64,000 bases of DNA from Polychytrium aggregatum (GCF_025602895.1 NW_026516259.1:1-64000), one strand, 5' to 3'; positions 8,238-18,544 are shown, counted from the first letter of the stretch. The notes: generated by a model from the sequence alone, not told the origin. Numbers and translations are program-made.

Positions 8238-11200
8238 ATCCACACCCCTCGCAGGGAGGCGGCAGGGCCCAGACATCCCTGACCGTCGCTTCCTTCAATG
8301 TCTGTGGCATCAACGTCAACGACGTTGAACTCAAGAACCTCATCGACACCAACGACATCGACTTTGTCGGTGTCCAAGAAACCCTCGCCGACCTCGAACC
8401 CCGCAGCCCTCTCTGTGGCTATGCCGTCAAGGTCCCTGGTCCCCGTTGCCGCGCCGGTAGAGGCATCGCCATCCTCTACAACCCGGCCAGGATCGACCCG
8501 CACGACTTCACCAACATTGAAGTCAGCGACAAGGGCGACGCCATGTGGGTGACATACAAACACGTCATCCACATCGGCAACTTCTACCTGTCCCCGAGCC
8601 TCAAGCTGGACGACTACCGCGAGGCCCTCCAGTCGATCCACACCAAGGCCGCCCTCCCCGACGCCCAGGTCATTGTGGTGGGTGACTTCAATGCCCACCT
8701 CAGTGCCCTGAGCGGACTGCCCACGCCGCTCCGTGGCAGGGAGAAGATCCTCGAGGACACTGTCTCCCGCGCCGGTCTCCGCGTTGTGCCTCCAGCTGTG
8801 ATCCCGACCCACACCCGGCAGCGGGGTCCCAGCTGGACAACGATCGACTACATCTTTGTGTCGCATCGCCAGGCCAACAACGACCCGCTGCTGCAGGTCG
8901 ACACTGCCGGTGCCTTCCGTGGCCAGTCCGACCACTTCCCCATCTGGGCGACTCTGCGGGTACAGCCAAAGTACTACCCAAAGGTCGACCAATGGCAGTG
9001 GAAGATCGCCCAGCTCGAGGATCCTGCCGTCCGCGCCCAGTACCTCTTGGCGCTGCTGGACGAGCGCGAACGCGGTCTGCAGCGCATCCAGGCTGCACTC
9101 CGGCCAATCTCAAGGGGATCGGTCATTCCGATCTCGGAGAGTGCGGCCCAGGACTGCATCGACCGCGCCTGGTCCATCATGATCGCCCTGATCACCACCG
9201 CTGCCGACTCCACCATCGGCAAGGCTTCCATCAAGACCGTCTGGAAGGACCCGGCCCTGATCCCCGAGATGCGGCAGCTTCGCGAGAGGCGCCGCGATCT
9301 CATCTACCAGCTCAAGTTGCCCGGGCTCTCCCTCCGCGTCGCCGAGGACAAGCGCGCCGAACTCCGCGCTGTCCGCAAACAAGAAAAGAACCTCATCGTC
9401 CAGTCCCGCCGAGCAGCCGAGACCCTGGCCATGAACAAGCTGCACTCCCTCAACGCTTCCGAGGTCGCCAAGTCCCTGGCCGCCATGAAGAAGCGCAAGG
9501 AGCTCGACGACGCCTTCCACTTTGACAACTCGGACGAGGCCCTCGAGCGACTTGTGGTCCACTACGGCAAGGTCTCCTCGCACTCCCAGGACACCCCCGG
9601 TGCCGCCTTTGACCGGACCGTCGGCCCAAGACCCCTGGACACTGTTCCGCGCCTGCTCCCCGAGGACCGCTCCATTCCCCGATTGTCGTCGGACGAGGTG
9701 GCCGATGCCATCGTCAAGTCCCCCAAGCGCAAGTCTTCCGGCCCGGACAAGATCAAGGCCGAGATGCTGCACCCTGTCGCTCCCGTGGTCGCTCCCTGGC
9801 TCCGGGCCATCCTGCTGGCCGCCCTCAAGGCCTCCGTCGTCCCGACCGAGTGGAACACTGTCCTGATCCACCCGGTCTACAAGAACAAGGGTTCGATCCT
9901 CGATCCGGCCATGTACCGGCCCATCGGGTTGACCCAGGTCCTCCGCAAGATCGCCGAGCGAGTCCTGCTGCCGTTCCTCACCCGCGAGATCGGCATCATG
10001 GACATTGCCCAGGGAGGCTTCCGCCCGGACCGAGGCACCCTCGACCAGGTGTACTCGCTCGACGCTCTTGTCCGCATGAACAAGATCCGCGACGACGAGT
10101 ACAGCCTGGTCTTCCTCGACATCAAGGCCGCCTACGACACTGTCTGGCGGGAGCGCCTCTGGGACAAGATCGCCACCCGAGGTGCTGGTCCGGTCGCCGT
10201 CGGGGTCCTCAGGGCCATGTTCGACCGCACTCTTGTCCGCGTCGCCAGCAAGGGCCGCACGTCGCAGCCTGTGTGGCTGCAGAAGGGTCTCATCCAAGGC
10301 TCGGTCCTGAGTCCCCTTCTGTTCAGTGCCCACATTGACGACCTGCCTGGACTGCTCCGAGCCGAGGACGGACTTGTGCTTGCCTCGAGTCGCCACCACC
10401 GTCTCCGGGTCAACTCGCTCTGGTTTGCCGATGACGGTGTCCTCATCTGTCCGGCTGGCCGCACCCAGGCCATGCTGGATATCTGCGAACGCCACAGCAT
10501 CGACAACCGGTACCGCTTCTCGCCTCCCAAGTGCGAGGTGCTGTACTCGGCCTGCAACGTCGACCAGCTCCATCCCGCCAAGCTGTACGGCACCGAGCTG
10601 CCCAAGGTCCTCCAGTTCCGCTACCTCGGTGTCATGGTCGACATTGACGGATTCCGCCCGGACCTCCAGTTCGACAAGCTCCTCCGCAAGGTCCACATGG
10701 TCACCGACACCGTGGTTGGACTCGGCATCACCCTCGGCAAGGTCTCGGCCAAGACCATCACCCAGGTCTACAAGACCTTTGTGCGGCCGACCCTCGAATA
10801 CGGGATGGCCATGGACATCCCCGACCCAGCTCTGCGCGACCGCCTCGACGACGCCCAGATGACGGCCCTCCGCACCATGTTCCGCGTCGGCCCCGGCACT
10901 CCCGTCGGTGCCATGCACCTCAACTGCGGCCTTCCCAAGATGTCGGTCCGTGTCAAGATGCTGGCCCTGCAGAACTGGGCCCGCTGGGACGACCAAGTCT
11001 CTGACGGCGACAAGATGCTGTCGATGATCCTGCGCAACAAGATCATTGCGCCCTACCACCCCGACCAGTTCCTCGGCCAAGGAGTCCGAGCCGATCCGCA
11101 CTGGGCCATGGTGGTCCGCCGACAAGAGGCCGACCACTCCCTCACGGCCACGGAGATCTACCGAGGCAAGACCCGACACCAGCCGCCGCCGCCCGGACCG

Positions 11201-11908
11201 CCCCGACCCCAGCCCGTCCCGATCAAGACCCTCATCTTCGAGGACCACATGAAGAACGGCTTCGACCGCTCCAAGCAGCTCACCGCCGCCTGCACCCCGT
11301 CGACCAAGATGTCGGGACTCTGGGAGGCTCGCGGGTACCAAGGATCCATGATCATGCTCATGTTCATGGTCCGATGGCGACTCGGTGCTCTCCCAGGCCA
11401 CTTCAGATTTGGCTACCGCAAGTGCAAGAACCTGGCTCGACACGGATCCGGGATCGACTTGACCAGGACCCACGCACAGCAGTGTGTGGATCCGCATCAA
11501 GTCCTGGTCCGCAAGGTCGCAGCCCTCAAGACGGCCCACCCGACTTGGGTGGAAAGTGGTATAGCCGGAGTGGGACCAGTGGACAAGCTGCTGGACCTGC
11601 TCAGTTTCGATCGCACTCCCCCTCGCAGTCGCACCCCTCCCGCACTTGGATCACTTGCTGCTCATGTACCCGCTCCCCGCACTGCCTTCCGAGCATTCGC
11701 ACTTGGTGCACACCCAGCACCACCACCCACTCCCACACCCAGTGTAGTCCCACCCTTGCAGTCTCTCCCTGCACCCTCATCACAGCGTAGTATAGTGTCA
11801 GCACTTGTCATTCCTCCACCCCGACCCCCCCTCGATCCTGCTGTTCCCTTGTGGGAACTGCTCGAAAATGTGTTCACCCGCTTGGTCTCAGACCTTGTGG
11901 GCAGCTGA
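8234..11908 (+). CDS. LINE ORF2 polyprotein: endonuclease and reverse transcriptase (copy 2)
   Basis: This 1224-residue version has the same endonuclease and FADD reverse-transcriptase motifs as copy 1. It reads 54 codons further because it has one more C in the CCC run near 11740, ending ...VSDLVGS. The extra tail is Pro/Ser-rich with no recognised domain, so which of the two ends is ancestral is unclear from two copies. Confidence 0.92.
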   Translation: MNPHPSQGGGRAQTSLTVASFNVCGINVNDVELKNLIDTNDIDFVGVQETLADLEPRSPLCGYAVKVPGPRCRAGRGIAILYNPARIDPHDFTNIEVSDKGDAMWVTYKHVIHIGNFYLSPSLKLDDYREALQSIHTKAALPDAQVIVVGDFNAHLSALSGLPTPLRGREKILEDTVSRAGLRVVPPAVIPTHTRQRGPSWTTIDYIFVSHRQANNDPLLQVDTAGAFRGQSDHFPIWATLRVQPKYYPKVDQWQWKIAQLEDPAVRAQYLLALLDERERGLQRIQAALRPISRGSVIPISESAAQDCIDRAWSIMIALITTAADSTIGKASIKTVWKDPALIPEMRQLRERRRDLIYQLKLPGLSLRVAEDKRAELRAVRKQEKNLIVQSRRAAETLAMNKLHSLNASEVAKSLAAMKKRKELDDAFHFDNSDEALERLVVHYGKVSSHSQDTPGAAFDRTVGPRPLDTVPRLLPEDRSIPRLSSDEVADAIVKSPKRKSSGPDKIKAEMLHPVAPVVAPWLRAILLAALKASVVPTEWNTVLIHPVYKNKGSILDPAMYRPIGLTQVLRKIAERVLLPFLTREIGIMDIAQGGFRPDRGTLDQVYSLDALVRMNKIRDDEYSLVFLDIKAAYDTVWRERLWDKIATRGAGPVAVGVLRAMFDRTLVRVASKGRTSQPVWLQKGLIQGSVLSPLLFSAHIDDLPGLLRAEDGLVLASSRHHRLRVNSLWFADDGVLICPAGRTQAMLDICERHSIDNRYRFSPPKCEVLYSACNVDQLHPAKLYGTELPKVLQFRYLGVMVDIDGFRPDLQFDKLLRKVHMVTDTVVGLGITLGKVSAKTITQVYKTFVRPTLEYGMAMDIPDPALRDRLDDAQMTALRTMFRVGPGTPVGAMHLNCGLPKMSVRVKMLALQNWARWDDQVSDGDKMLSMILRNKIIAPYHPDQFLGQGVRADPHWAMVVRRQEADHSLTATEIYRGKTRHQPPPPGPPRPQPVPIKTLIFEDHMKNGFDRSKQLTAACTPSTKMSGLWEARGYQGSMIMLMFMVRWRLGALPGHFRFGYRKCKNLARHGSGIDLTRTHAQQCVDPHQVLVRKVAALKTAHPTWVESGIAGVGPVDKLLDLLSFDRTPPRSRTPPALGSLAAHVPAPRTAFRAFALGAHPAPPPTPTPSVVPPLQSLPAPSSQRSIVSALVIPPPRPPLDPAVPLWELLENVFTRLVSDLVGS

Positions 11909-12036
11909 GGCAGCACTAGGCTGCAACAGGAGTAAATAGGCTTGCCTGTGTACTCAACGTGCCGGGGTACCAACCTGTTGGACCTGATGGCTTGTCTTCT
12001 TGAATAAAGTTGACTATAGTAACAAAAAAAAAAAAA

Positions 12037-15000
12037 CCTCTGATGCCTTCCAGAGTCCGATGCATGACGCAATCGGCCTTCGAGATAATGCCACCTTACC
12101 CTGCCATCATTGGTTGGGGTAGTGGTATGCCAGAGGATGGACACAATGGCATATCATACTGACTCTATGACTAGTCAACGCAAGGTGCTCTGAGGAGTAG
12201 TCTCGACCTTGGGATCGTGGGAACTCCATGCTTTGGGGCAGACAGTGCATCCACGATGACGCATGCATGACTGGTGCATTGGCAATCGACTTGTCATGAA
12301 CGGTGGATGAACCAATGGTCTTCGCCAGGGTTGAGACTCGGCGATGGATCATGGCATCTCCATGCACTTGTCTCATGGATGATGAGTCTGATGGGGCATC
12401 CCACATGCCATTCCGACCTCACACTCCGATCATCGGGTTCGTATCTCCCCCAAACCGACTCAGATTGGGGTATCCGAGGGCGTATCTGCCGTGGGAAAGC
12501 TGCGTCTGGGGTGTCATGGGATGTGAATTGCATCATCCATGCATCGTGGATGCGTAAGGTTTGGCCATGGATGGGGAGGGTATTGGTCATCGTCGATGCT
12601 GATTCGTGCGATATCGGTGCGCAGACTGTGACGTCGATCACGATGGTCGATCACGATGGCAGATAAGTCTGGTTGGGGCGATTCCCACGATCGTTGACGC
12701 TGGCGGCGATGCAGACTGGGAAACGATAAATACGGCAGCGAGGAAGACCAGCTTGACTGACATCGCCAATGCGAGTTTCGGATCGCCAACGCGGGATCGG
12801 ATCGTGAAACACAGGTTCATCGCACATCGAGTTCTCTGCTCCTGCCGCACCTATCCTGCTCCTGCTGCACCTGTCCTGCTCTTGCTGCACCTGTCCTGCT
12901 CTTGCTGCACCTGTCCTGCTCTTGCTGCACCTGTCCTGCTCCTGCTGCACCTGTATTGCTCTTGCTGCACCGTGTGGCCTGCACCACACTGCTTTCACCT
13001 CTGTGTTTGTTCCAGCTCTGCCCCTCCAGTTCCCCGCCCTCGCTCCCACACTCCCTGTCCCCTTCCCCACTGCTGAGCGATGTCCAAGGACAGACCCCAG
13101 CAGTCCCTTCTCCCGGCCTCGACCATCGCTGTCGGCAGCTTGATCTTCAAGCGCAAGGAGCGACCCGTGGCCACCCCTTCCTCCCCCGCCAAGCGTCGCC
13201 TGTCCTTGCCCGACGCAATGACCATGCTCCCCAGGCCGGAGCATGACGAGCGTCTCCCCGAGTCCGAGTTCCCGTCCGTGTCCGTGCCCGAGTCCAGGCT
13301 CCCGGCCCCGCCCGAGTTCAGGTTCCCGGCCGAACCCGACTTTTCGTTCCCGCCCTTGGACCGCGCTGCCGCCCGTGCCGCCGTCGACATTGATGAACTG
13401 GAGGACATCAATGTCGAAGAAGACCTCAGCCCGGACCAAGAGCCTGACGCTGAGCCCTCGTCCTCCTGTGCCGACCAAGACCACCCTGCCGAGTCCCTGG
13501 CTCCCGTGTCCTCCTCCGCCGCTCCCCACCAAGACCACTGTGCCATGGACATTGTTGTCCAGCCCAGTGCCGACGTCGTCTCGGTTCCTTGGCGCGACGA
13601 GTTCTGGCGCAAGTGGCACGCCTCGTCCGACGTCGATGATCAGAAGGCTGCAACCCAGATCATCGACGTCACCAAGATGAACAACCAGCTGTGGATGGCC
13701 GTGACCGCCAAGCTGCAGTGCACTGTCCTGTGCCGCAAGTGCAAGCTCGCCTCGGCCGATCCCTGGATCGTCGTCAAGCACGGCAAGGACGAGCTCCAGC
13801 TCAAGTGTCCCCAGGCCCTCGAGGACGGACCCTGCCCCGGCCAGATGTCGGCCTTCCAGTTCTGGGCCCACATGAGCCGCACCACCAAGGAGTCCCGCAA
13901 GCTGTTTGTGGATGCGTTCTCGGACAAGTTCAAGGAGAACTTCCACACCAAGTGCGGCCTCAAGACCATGGACAAGCAGCGCGCCGTCCCCCGTGGTGCC
14001 TCTGAAGGCGCCCCTCGAGCAGCCCCTGCTTCCACTGCTGACCCCGTCGATCCAGCTCGTCGAGCTGTTGATGCTGTTGGCACTGCGTCCCCTGTCCCCA
14101 AGGCCAGGCCCGTCCTTCCGCCCCGACCCGTCGTCAAGGCCAAGACCCCTCCTCCGTCCCAGGCTCCCGTCCCTGCGATGAAACCCGAGGAGGCCCTCGC
14201 TATCCTCAAGCGAGAGGCTGACCGGGTGCAGTCCATCCTGTTCGAGGCACTCGTGGCCGACAACATGGATGCTGCCACCAAGGCCATGGTCCAGAAGATC
14301 GCCAAGTCCAATGTGGCAATCAGCCGTGCCACGGAGCAGCTCCGCAAGTCTGTTGCCAACAAGACTGCCACCCCCAAGACCCAGTCCCCCGGTTCCAAGA
14401 CCCAGTCCTCCGGCTCCCTCCCTGGCTCTGCCCCTGTTTCCGCCCCGTCTCCCTCGTACAAGGCCGCTCTCTTGAAGAACGTTCGGGAGGCCGAGAGCCG
14501 TGTCGGCCGCATGTCCGAGGCCAGCCAGCTCGACGAATGGAAGAGGATGCTGACCACCGGCCGAATGCCAGGCTCCTCCAAGCCGATCCAGCCCAACCAG
14601 CACCGCCAGCCAGTCCTTGTCCCCGGGACGGTCGCCAACTCTGAGCTCCGGAACGACAAGTTCAGGGAGGCCGTCACCAACATGGACTGGCTGTACGTCG
14701 AGGGCATCCGCTGTGGCGACCTCGGCAGTGTCCGCCGCAACCTCAAGCGATGCGGCATCGACACCAGGGAGTTGGCCGAGATCAACTTCCCTGAGGCCAC
14801 GGTCATGGAGGTCCTTGTCCGCGACAAATCCAACAAGGCCGACCTTGGTGCCCGTCTGGAGTCGCTGTCGTCCACACATGGCAGGGTCAGGGTCGTACCG
14901 GCCTACGACGTCATCCATGGTCTCAAGCACCATGGACTGGCCCTGTCCCGATCCGATGCCATCAAGAACTTTATGGCAAAGTCCCTCCGCCAGGCAGCCA

Positions 15001-16970
15001 AGGCCAAGACCGCCCCTGTCCGCCGCTGCATCCAGATGCGCATCCCCGAGGAGTACCGCGACGAGTACGACTCGCTCCTCAAGAAGGCCCTATCCGGCAA
15101 GGAGGTCAAGCGGGCGGACATCACCGCCGTCCCCAAGGTCCCTGGTTCTGCCGCTGCCGCTGCCTCGTCGTCTGCCTCTGCCGCTGCCGCTACCGCTGCC
15201 CCTGCCGTTGTCGTTGCTGTCGCTGCTGCTGCTGCCCCCGCCGCTGGTGCCTCGTCAAAGCCCAGCAAGCCTCACCCCGCCTACAGAGTCCCGCTGTCCG
15301 TCATGGACACTGACTCTGAAGGAGAGGGCCCCCGGGCCAGCAGCAGCGCTGCACGACTCCAATGAATCCACACCCCTCGCAGGGAGGCGGCAGGGCCCAG
15401 ACATCCCTGACCGTCGCTTCCTTCAATGTCTGTGGCATCAACGTCAACGACGTTGAACTCAAGAACCTCATCGACACCAACGACATCGACTTTGTCGGTG
15501 TCCAAGAAACCCTCGCCGACCTCGAACCCCGCAGCCCTCTCTGTGGCTATGCCGTCAAGGTCCCTGGTCCCCGTTGCCGCGCCGGTAGAGGCATCGCCAT
15601 CCTCTACAACCCGGCCAGGATCGACCCGCACGACTTCACCAACATTGAAGTCAGCGACAAGGGCGACGCCATGTGGGTGACATACAAACACGTCATCCAC
15701 ATCGGCAACTTCTACCTGTCCCCGAGCCTCAAGCTGGACGACTACCGCGAGGCCCTCCAGTCGATCCACACCAAGGCCGCCCTCCCCGACGCCCAGGTCA
15801 TTGTGGTGGGTGACTTCAATGCCCACCTCAGTGCCCTGAGCGGACTGCCCACGCCGCTCCGTGGCAGGGAGAAGATCCTCGAGGACACTGTCTCCCGCGC
15901 CGGTCTCCGCGTTGTGCCTCCAGCTGTGATCCCGACCCACACCCGGCAGCGGGGTCCCAGCTGGACAACGATCGACTACATCTTTGTGTCGCATCGCCAG
16001 GCCAACAACGACCCGCTGCTGCAGGTCGACACTGCCGGTGCCTTCCGTGGCCAGTCCGACCACTTCCCCATCTGGGCGACTCTGCGGGTACAGCCAAAGT
16101 ACTACCCAAAGGTCGACCAATGGCAGTGGAAGATCGCCCAGCTCGAGGATCCCGCCGTCCGCGCCCAGTACCTCTTGGCGCTGCTGGACGAGCGCGAACG
16201 CGGTCTGCAGCGCATACAGGCTGCACTCCGGCCAATCTCAAGGGGATCGGTCATTCCGATCTCGGAGAGTGCGGCCCAGGACTGCATCGACCGCGCCTGG
16301 TCCATCATGATCGCCCTGATCACCACCGCTGCCGACTCCACCATCGGCAAGGCTTCCATCAAGACCGTCTGGAAGGACCCGGCCCTGATCCCCGAGATGC
16401 GGCAGCTTCGCGAGAGGCGCCGCGATCTCATCTACCAGCTCAAGTTGCCCGGGCTCTCCCTCCGCGTCGCCGAGGACAAGCGCGCCGAACTCCGCGCTGT
16501 CCGCAAACAAGAAAAGAACCTCATCGTCCAGTCCCGCCGAGCAGCCGAGACCCTGGCCATGAACAAGCTGCACTCCCTCAACGCTTCCGAGGTCGCCAAG
16601 TCCCTGGCCGCCATGAAGAAGCGCAAGGAGCTCGACGACGCCTTCCACTTTGACAACTCGGACGAGGCCCTCGAGCGACTTGTGGTCCACTACGGCAAGG
16701 TCTCCTCGCACTCCCAGGACACCCCCGGTGCCGCCTTTGACCGGACCGTCGGCCCAAGACCCCTGGACACTGTTCCGCGCCTGCTCCCCGAGGACCGCTC
16801 CATTCCCCGATTGTCGTCGGACGAGGTGGCCGATGCCATCGTCAAGTCCCCCAAGCGCAAGTCTTCCGGCCCGGACAAGATCAAGGCCGAGATGCTGCAC
16901 CCTGTCGCTCCCGTGGTCGCTCCCTGGCTCCGGGCCATCCTGCTGGCCGCCCTCAAGGCCTCCGTCGTCC
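12037..16970 (+). mobile_element. LINE retrotransposon, copy 3, 5' part interrupted by a Gypsy element
   Basis: The 5' UTR (12037-13079, 20-bp repeats at 12836-12971), ORF1 and the first 536 codons of ORF2 are present and nearly identical to copy 2. The match ends at 16970, within the ORF2 region just before the reverse transcriptase fingers, where the Gypsy LTR begins. The homologous point in copy 2 is 9842. A few substitutions (near 16151 and 16215) separate this copy from the other two. Confidence 0.92.
13080..15365 (+). CDS. LINE ORF1 protein (copy 3)
   Basis: This is a full-length 761-residue ORF1, reading the same as copy 2 across the whole protein. It remains intact although the downstream ORF2 is broken, so this copy could at most supply ORF1 protein in trans. 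Confidence 0.85.
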   Translation: MSKDRPQQSLLPASTIAVGSLIFKRKERPVATPSSPAKRRLSLPDAMTMLPRPEHDERLPESEFPSVSVPESRLPAPPEFRFPAEPDFSFPPLDRAAARAAVDIDELEDINVEEDLSPDQEPDAEPSSSCADQDHPAESLAPVSSSAAPHQDHCAMDIVVQPSADVVSVPWRDEFWRKWHASSDVDDQKAATQIIDVTKMNNQLWMAVTAKLQCTVLCRKCKLASADPWIVVKHGKDELQLKCPQALEDGPCPGQMSAFQFWAHMSRTTKESRKLFVDAFSDKFKENFHTKCGLKTMDKQRAVPRGASEGAPRAAPASTADPVDPARRAVDAVGTASPVPKARPVLPPRPVVKAKTPPPSQAPVPAMKPEEALAILKREADRVQSILFEALVADNMDAATKAMVQKIAKSNVAISRATEQLRKSVANKTATPKTQSPGSKTQSSGSLPGSAPVSAPSPSYKAALLKNVREAESRVGRMSEASQLDEWKRMLTTGRMPGSSKPIQPNQHRQPVLVPGTVANSELRNDKFREAVTNMDWLYVEGIRCGDLGSVRRNLKRCGIDTRELAEINFPEATVMEVLVRDKSNKADLGARLESLSSTHGRVRVVPAYDVIHGLKHHGLALSRSDAIKNFMAKSLRQAAKAKTAPVRRCIQMRIPEEYRDEYDSLLKKALSGKEVKRADITAVPKVPGSAAAAASSSASAAAATAAPAVVVAVAAAAAPAAGASSKPSKPHPAYRVPLSVMDTDSEGEGPRASSSAARLQ

Positions 16971-16975
16971 TGTGA
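15362..16975 (+). pseudogene. LINE ORF2 truncated by Gypsy insertion (copy 3)
   Basis: The complete APE-type endonuclease domain and the linker to the reverse transcriptase remain. The frame enters the Gypsy LTR at 16971 and stops there after one or two foreign codons. The whole reverse transcriptase is missing, so this copy cannot transpose by itself. Confidence 0.92.
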
Positions 16976-17389
16976 TGACCAGCATCACAACGGACCAATG
17001 AGATTGTCCCGCATGCTCTCGCCCTCCGCACCAATCATGAGTCCCCACGTGTTTGTTTGCCCCCATGCATGAGCACGCGCCGTTGCCACCCGCGTCTACT
17101 GGTTTCCTGCCTCCCCCACCGCTCGGCACATGTCCCCGGGCTGTGCCAAGCCTCTCTCGCTTGCACACCAGCCACTCTCGCACCCCCTTCTCGCTTCTCT
17201 GTGATGCTCCACCCTTCTCGCCCACTTTTGCCCCTCGACCTTCTCCCGGTCTATAAATAGCCCTGCATGTCTGAGCCTATGTTGAACACCAGTTCGAACA
17301 AAACTTGTTCTTTGGTGTTCGGGGCTAAAAGCTAATAAAGCTCATACCAAGCACTTGGTCTTCGTCCTTGCGCTTGTTCACTCCTTACA
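16971..17389 (+). repeat. 5' LTR of Gypsy element
   Basis: The LTR runs TG...CA; the following C is shared by both LTR junctions, so the 3' boundary is uncertain by one base. It begins with an inverted repeat TGTGATG-ACCAG-CATCACA. It carries TATAAATA at 17252-17259 and AATAAA at 17334-17339, consistent with U3, R and U5 functions. Confidence 0.94.
17252..17259 (+). promoter_or_regulatory. TATA box of the Gypsy 5' LTR
   Basis: TATAAATA lies in the LTR about 30-40 bp before the sequence that is complementary to the primer-binding site. The copy in the 3' LTR is at 22908-22915. Confidence 0.7.
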
Positions 17390-17390
17390 C

Positions 17391-17402
17391 TTTGTTCGAA
17401 CT
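17391..17402 (+). promoter_or_regulatory. Primer-binding site, candidate self-priming type
   Basis: TTTGTTCGAACT begins right after the 5' LTR. It does not start with the usual TGG that pairs with a tRNA 3' CCA end. It is a perfect 12-nt complement of AGTTCGAACAAA at 17291-17302 inside the LTR, just downstream of the TATA box where the transcript should begin. This is the arrangement of self-primed Tf1-type elements. Part of the match is forced by the palindrome GTTCGAAC. Confidence 0.6.
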
Positions 17403-17566
17403 CTCTTCTACTGATACCACCTGCTTGGTATCTTCCGCTCCTAGCCCCGCCCCTTTCCTAGTCCTGTCCGAACCTCAAGCACACTTGTGTCTGAGCCCTC
17501 TTCGCTCTCCTGTTCTTGAACCTCCTCGCTTTTTTTTTTTTTCCCAGTCCCAGTCCCAGTCCCGCC

Positions 17567-18544
17567 ATGGATCCTGCCCTCGTGGACCGCCTCCGTGCCT
17601 TGGAGGCCGAGCTCGCCGAGCTCCGGACAGCTCGCGATGCTCCTGCCGCTGGGTACAGCGTGCAGATGCCGGACCGTTACGACGGTAACCGGCAAGGGTT
17701 CCGGGCATTCGTAAATCAGTGCAAACTGTATATACGAATGCAGCCCCACCGGTTCCCTGCTGACCCGATTAAGGTCGGATTCGTCATTAGTCTGCTCACT
17801 GGACCGGCTCTCCAGTGGGCGACTCCGATGCTTGAGATGGGTGATCCCCGACTCAACTCTTTTGGCGATTTCCTAGAACGCTTTTCCAAAGTGTTTGACG
17901 ACCCTGATCGGGCCAGGACTGCCGAGTCAGTGATCACCACACTGTCTCAGGGCAACCGCCCGTGCGCAGTCTATGCATCCGAGTTCCTTCGTATTGCCGC
18001 CGATACGACTTGGAACGACGGTGCAAAGATCTCGTTCTTCCGACTTGGCTTGTCGGATGATGTCAGAGACGAACTTTCGCGAGTTCGCCCTCTGCCACGA
18101 GATCTGGAGGAGTACATCGAGCTTTGTAACGAGCTCGATGCACGAATCCGCGAGCGCCGTCAAGAGCGCCGAAGCACGCCTGCCCGCTACCGGTCTTCCC
18201 AGTTCGCCTTTGGTTCCGCCTCCGCTGCCGTTCCCGCCATCGCTCCCGCGCCCGTCCTCGCTCCGCCGCACCCCTCCTACATTGTTTCCGAGCCCATGCA
18301 AGTGGACTCTGCCGTCTCTGGACCCCTGACCGCCGAGGAGAAACAACGCCGCCGCCGCTTTGGACTCTGCCTGTACTGTGGCAAGAAGGGCCACTTGGTA
18401 CGAAACTGCCCCGTCAAGTTTGGATCTACCAGAGCTACCGGACCGCCCCCTGGACCTCCCGGCCCGAGGATCATCCGCACCATCGTTTACGAAGATGGAG
18501 AAGTGCAAGACTTCAGTTCGGGAAACGACCAGGCCCGGTTCTAA
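17567..18544 (+). CDS. gag: Gypsy Gag polyprotein
   Basis: The 325-residue capsid/nucleocapsid precursor forms the virus-like particle and packages element RNA. I chose the ATG in GCCATGG at 17567, after a T-rich leader, rather than an upstream in-frame ATG. A short coiled coil (residues 4-25) precedes a Retrotrans_gag-type capsid domain (about 35-190). Near residue 267 is one CCHC zinc knuckle (CLYCGKKGHLVRNC). The final codons contain a G-GGA-AAC heptamer at 18520-18526 in the correct phase for a -1 shift into pol. Confidence 0.92.
   Translation: MDPALVDRLRALEAELAELRTARDAPAAGYSVQMPDRYDGNRQGFRAFVNQCKLYIRMQPHRFPADPIKVGFVISLLTGPALQWATPMLEMGDPRLNSFGDFLERFSKVFDDPDRARTAESVITTLSQGNRPCAVYASEFLRIAADTTWNDGAKISFFRLGLSDDVRDELSRVRPLPRDLEEYIELCNELDARIRERRQERRSTPARYRSSQFAFGSASAAVPAIAPAPVLAPPHPSYIVSEPMQVDSAVSGPLTAEEKQRRRRFGLCLYCGKKGHLVRNCPVKFGSTRATGPPPGPPGPRIIRTIVYEDGEVQDFSSGNDQARF
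18520..18526 (+). promoter_or_regulatory. Candidate -1 ribosomal frameshift site between gag and pol
   Basis: GGGAAAC read as G GGA AAC in the gag frame fits the X XXY YYZ slippery consensus. It lies 15 nt before the gag stop. A -1 slip leads straight into the pol frame, which is already open for more than 200 nt upstream. I have not folded the downstream RNA. Confidence 0.6.

Larger units (their letters stand above)
4915..12036 (+). mobile_element. LINE retrotransposon, copy 2 (complete, 7.12 kb)
   Basis: This is a full-length element lying directly between the poly(A) of copy 1 and the 5' end of copy 3. The order is 5' UTR (4915-5951), ORF1 (5952-8237), ORF2 (8234-11908) and a 3' UTR with AATAAA at 12003-12008, followed by poly(A) 12024-12036. 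The 5' end CCTCTG...CAGAG can fold into a small hairpin. Both ORFs are open with intact catalytic motifs, so the element looks potentially active. No target-site duplication can be defined, because both flanks are other copies of the element. Confidence 0.93.

Noticed and set aside
17391-17402. PBS as a match to a tRNA T-arm (GGTTCGAAC)
   Set aside because: Standard priming uses the tRNA 3' end including CCA, which would need TGG at the start of the PBS; that is absent.
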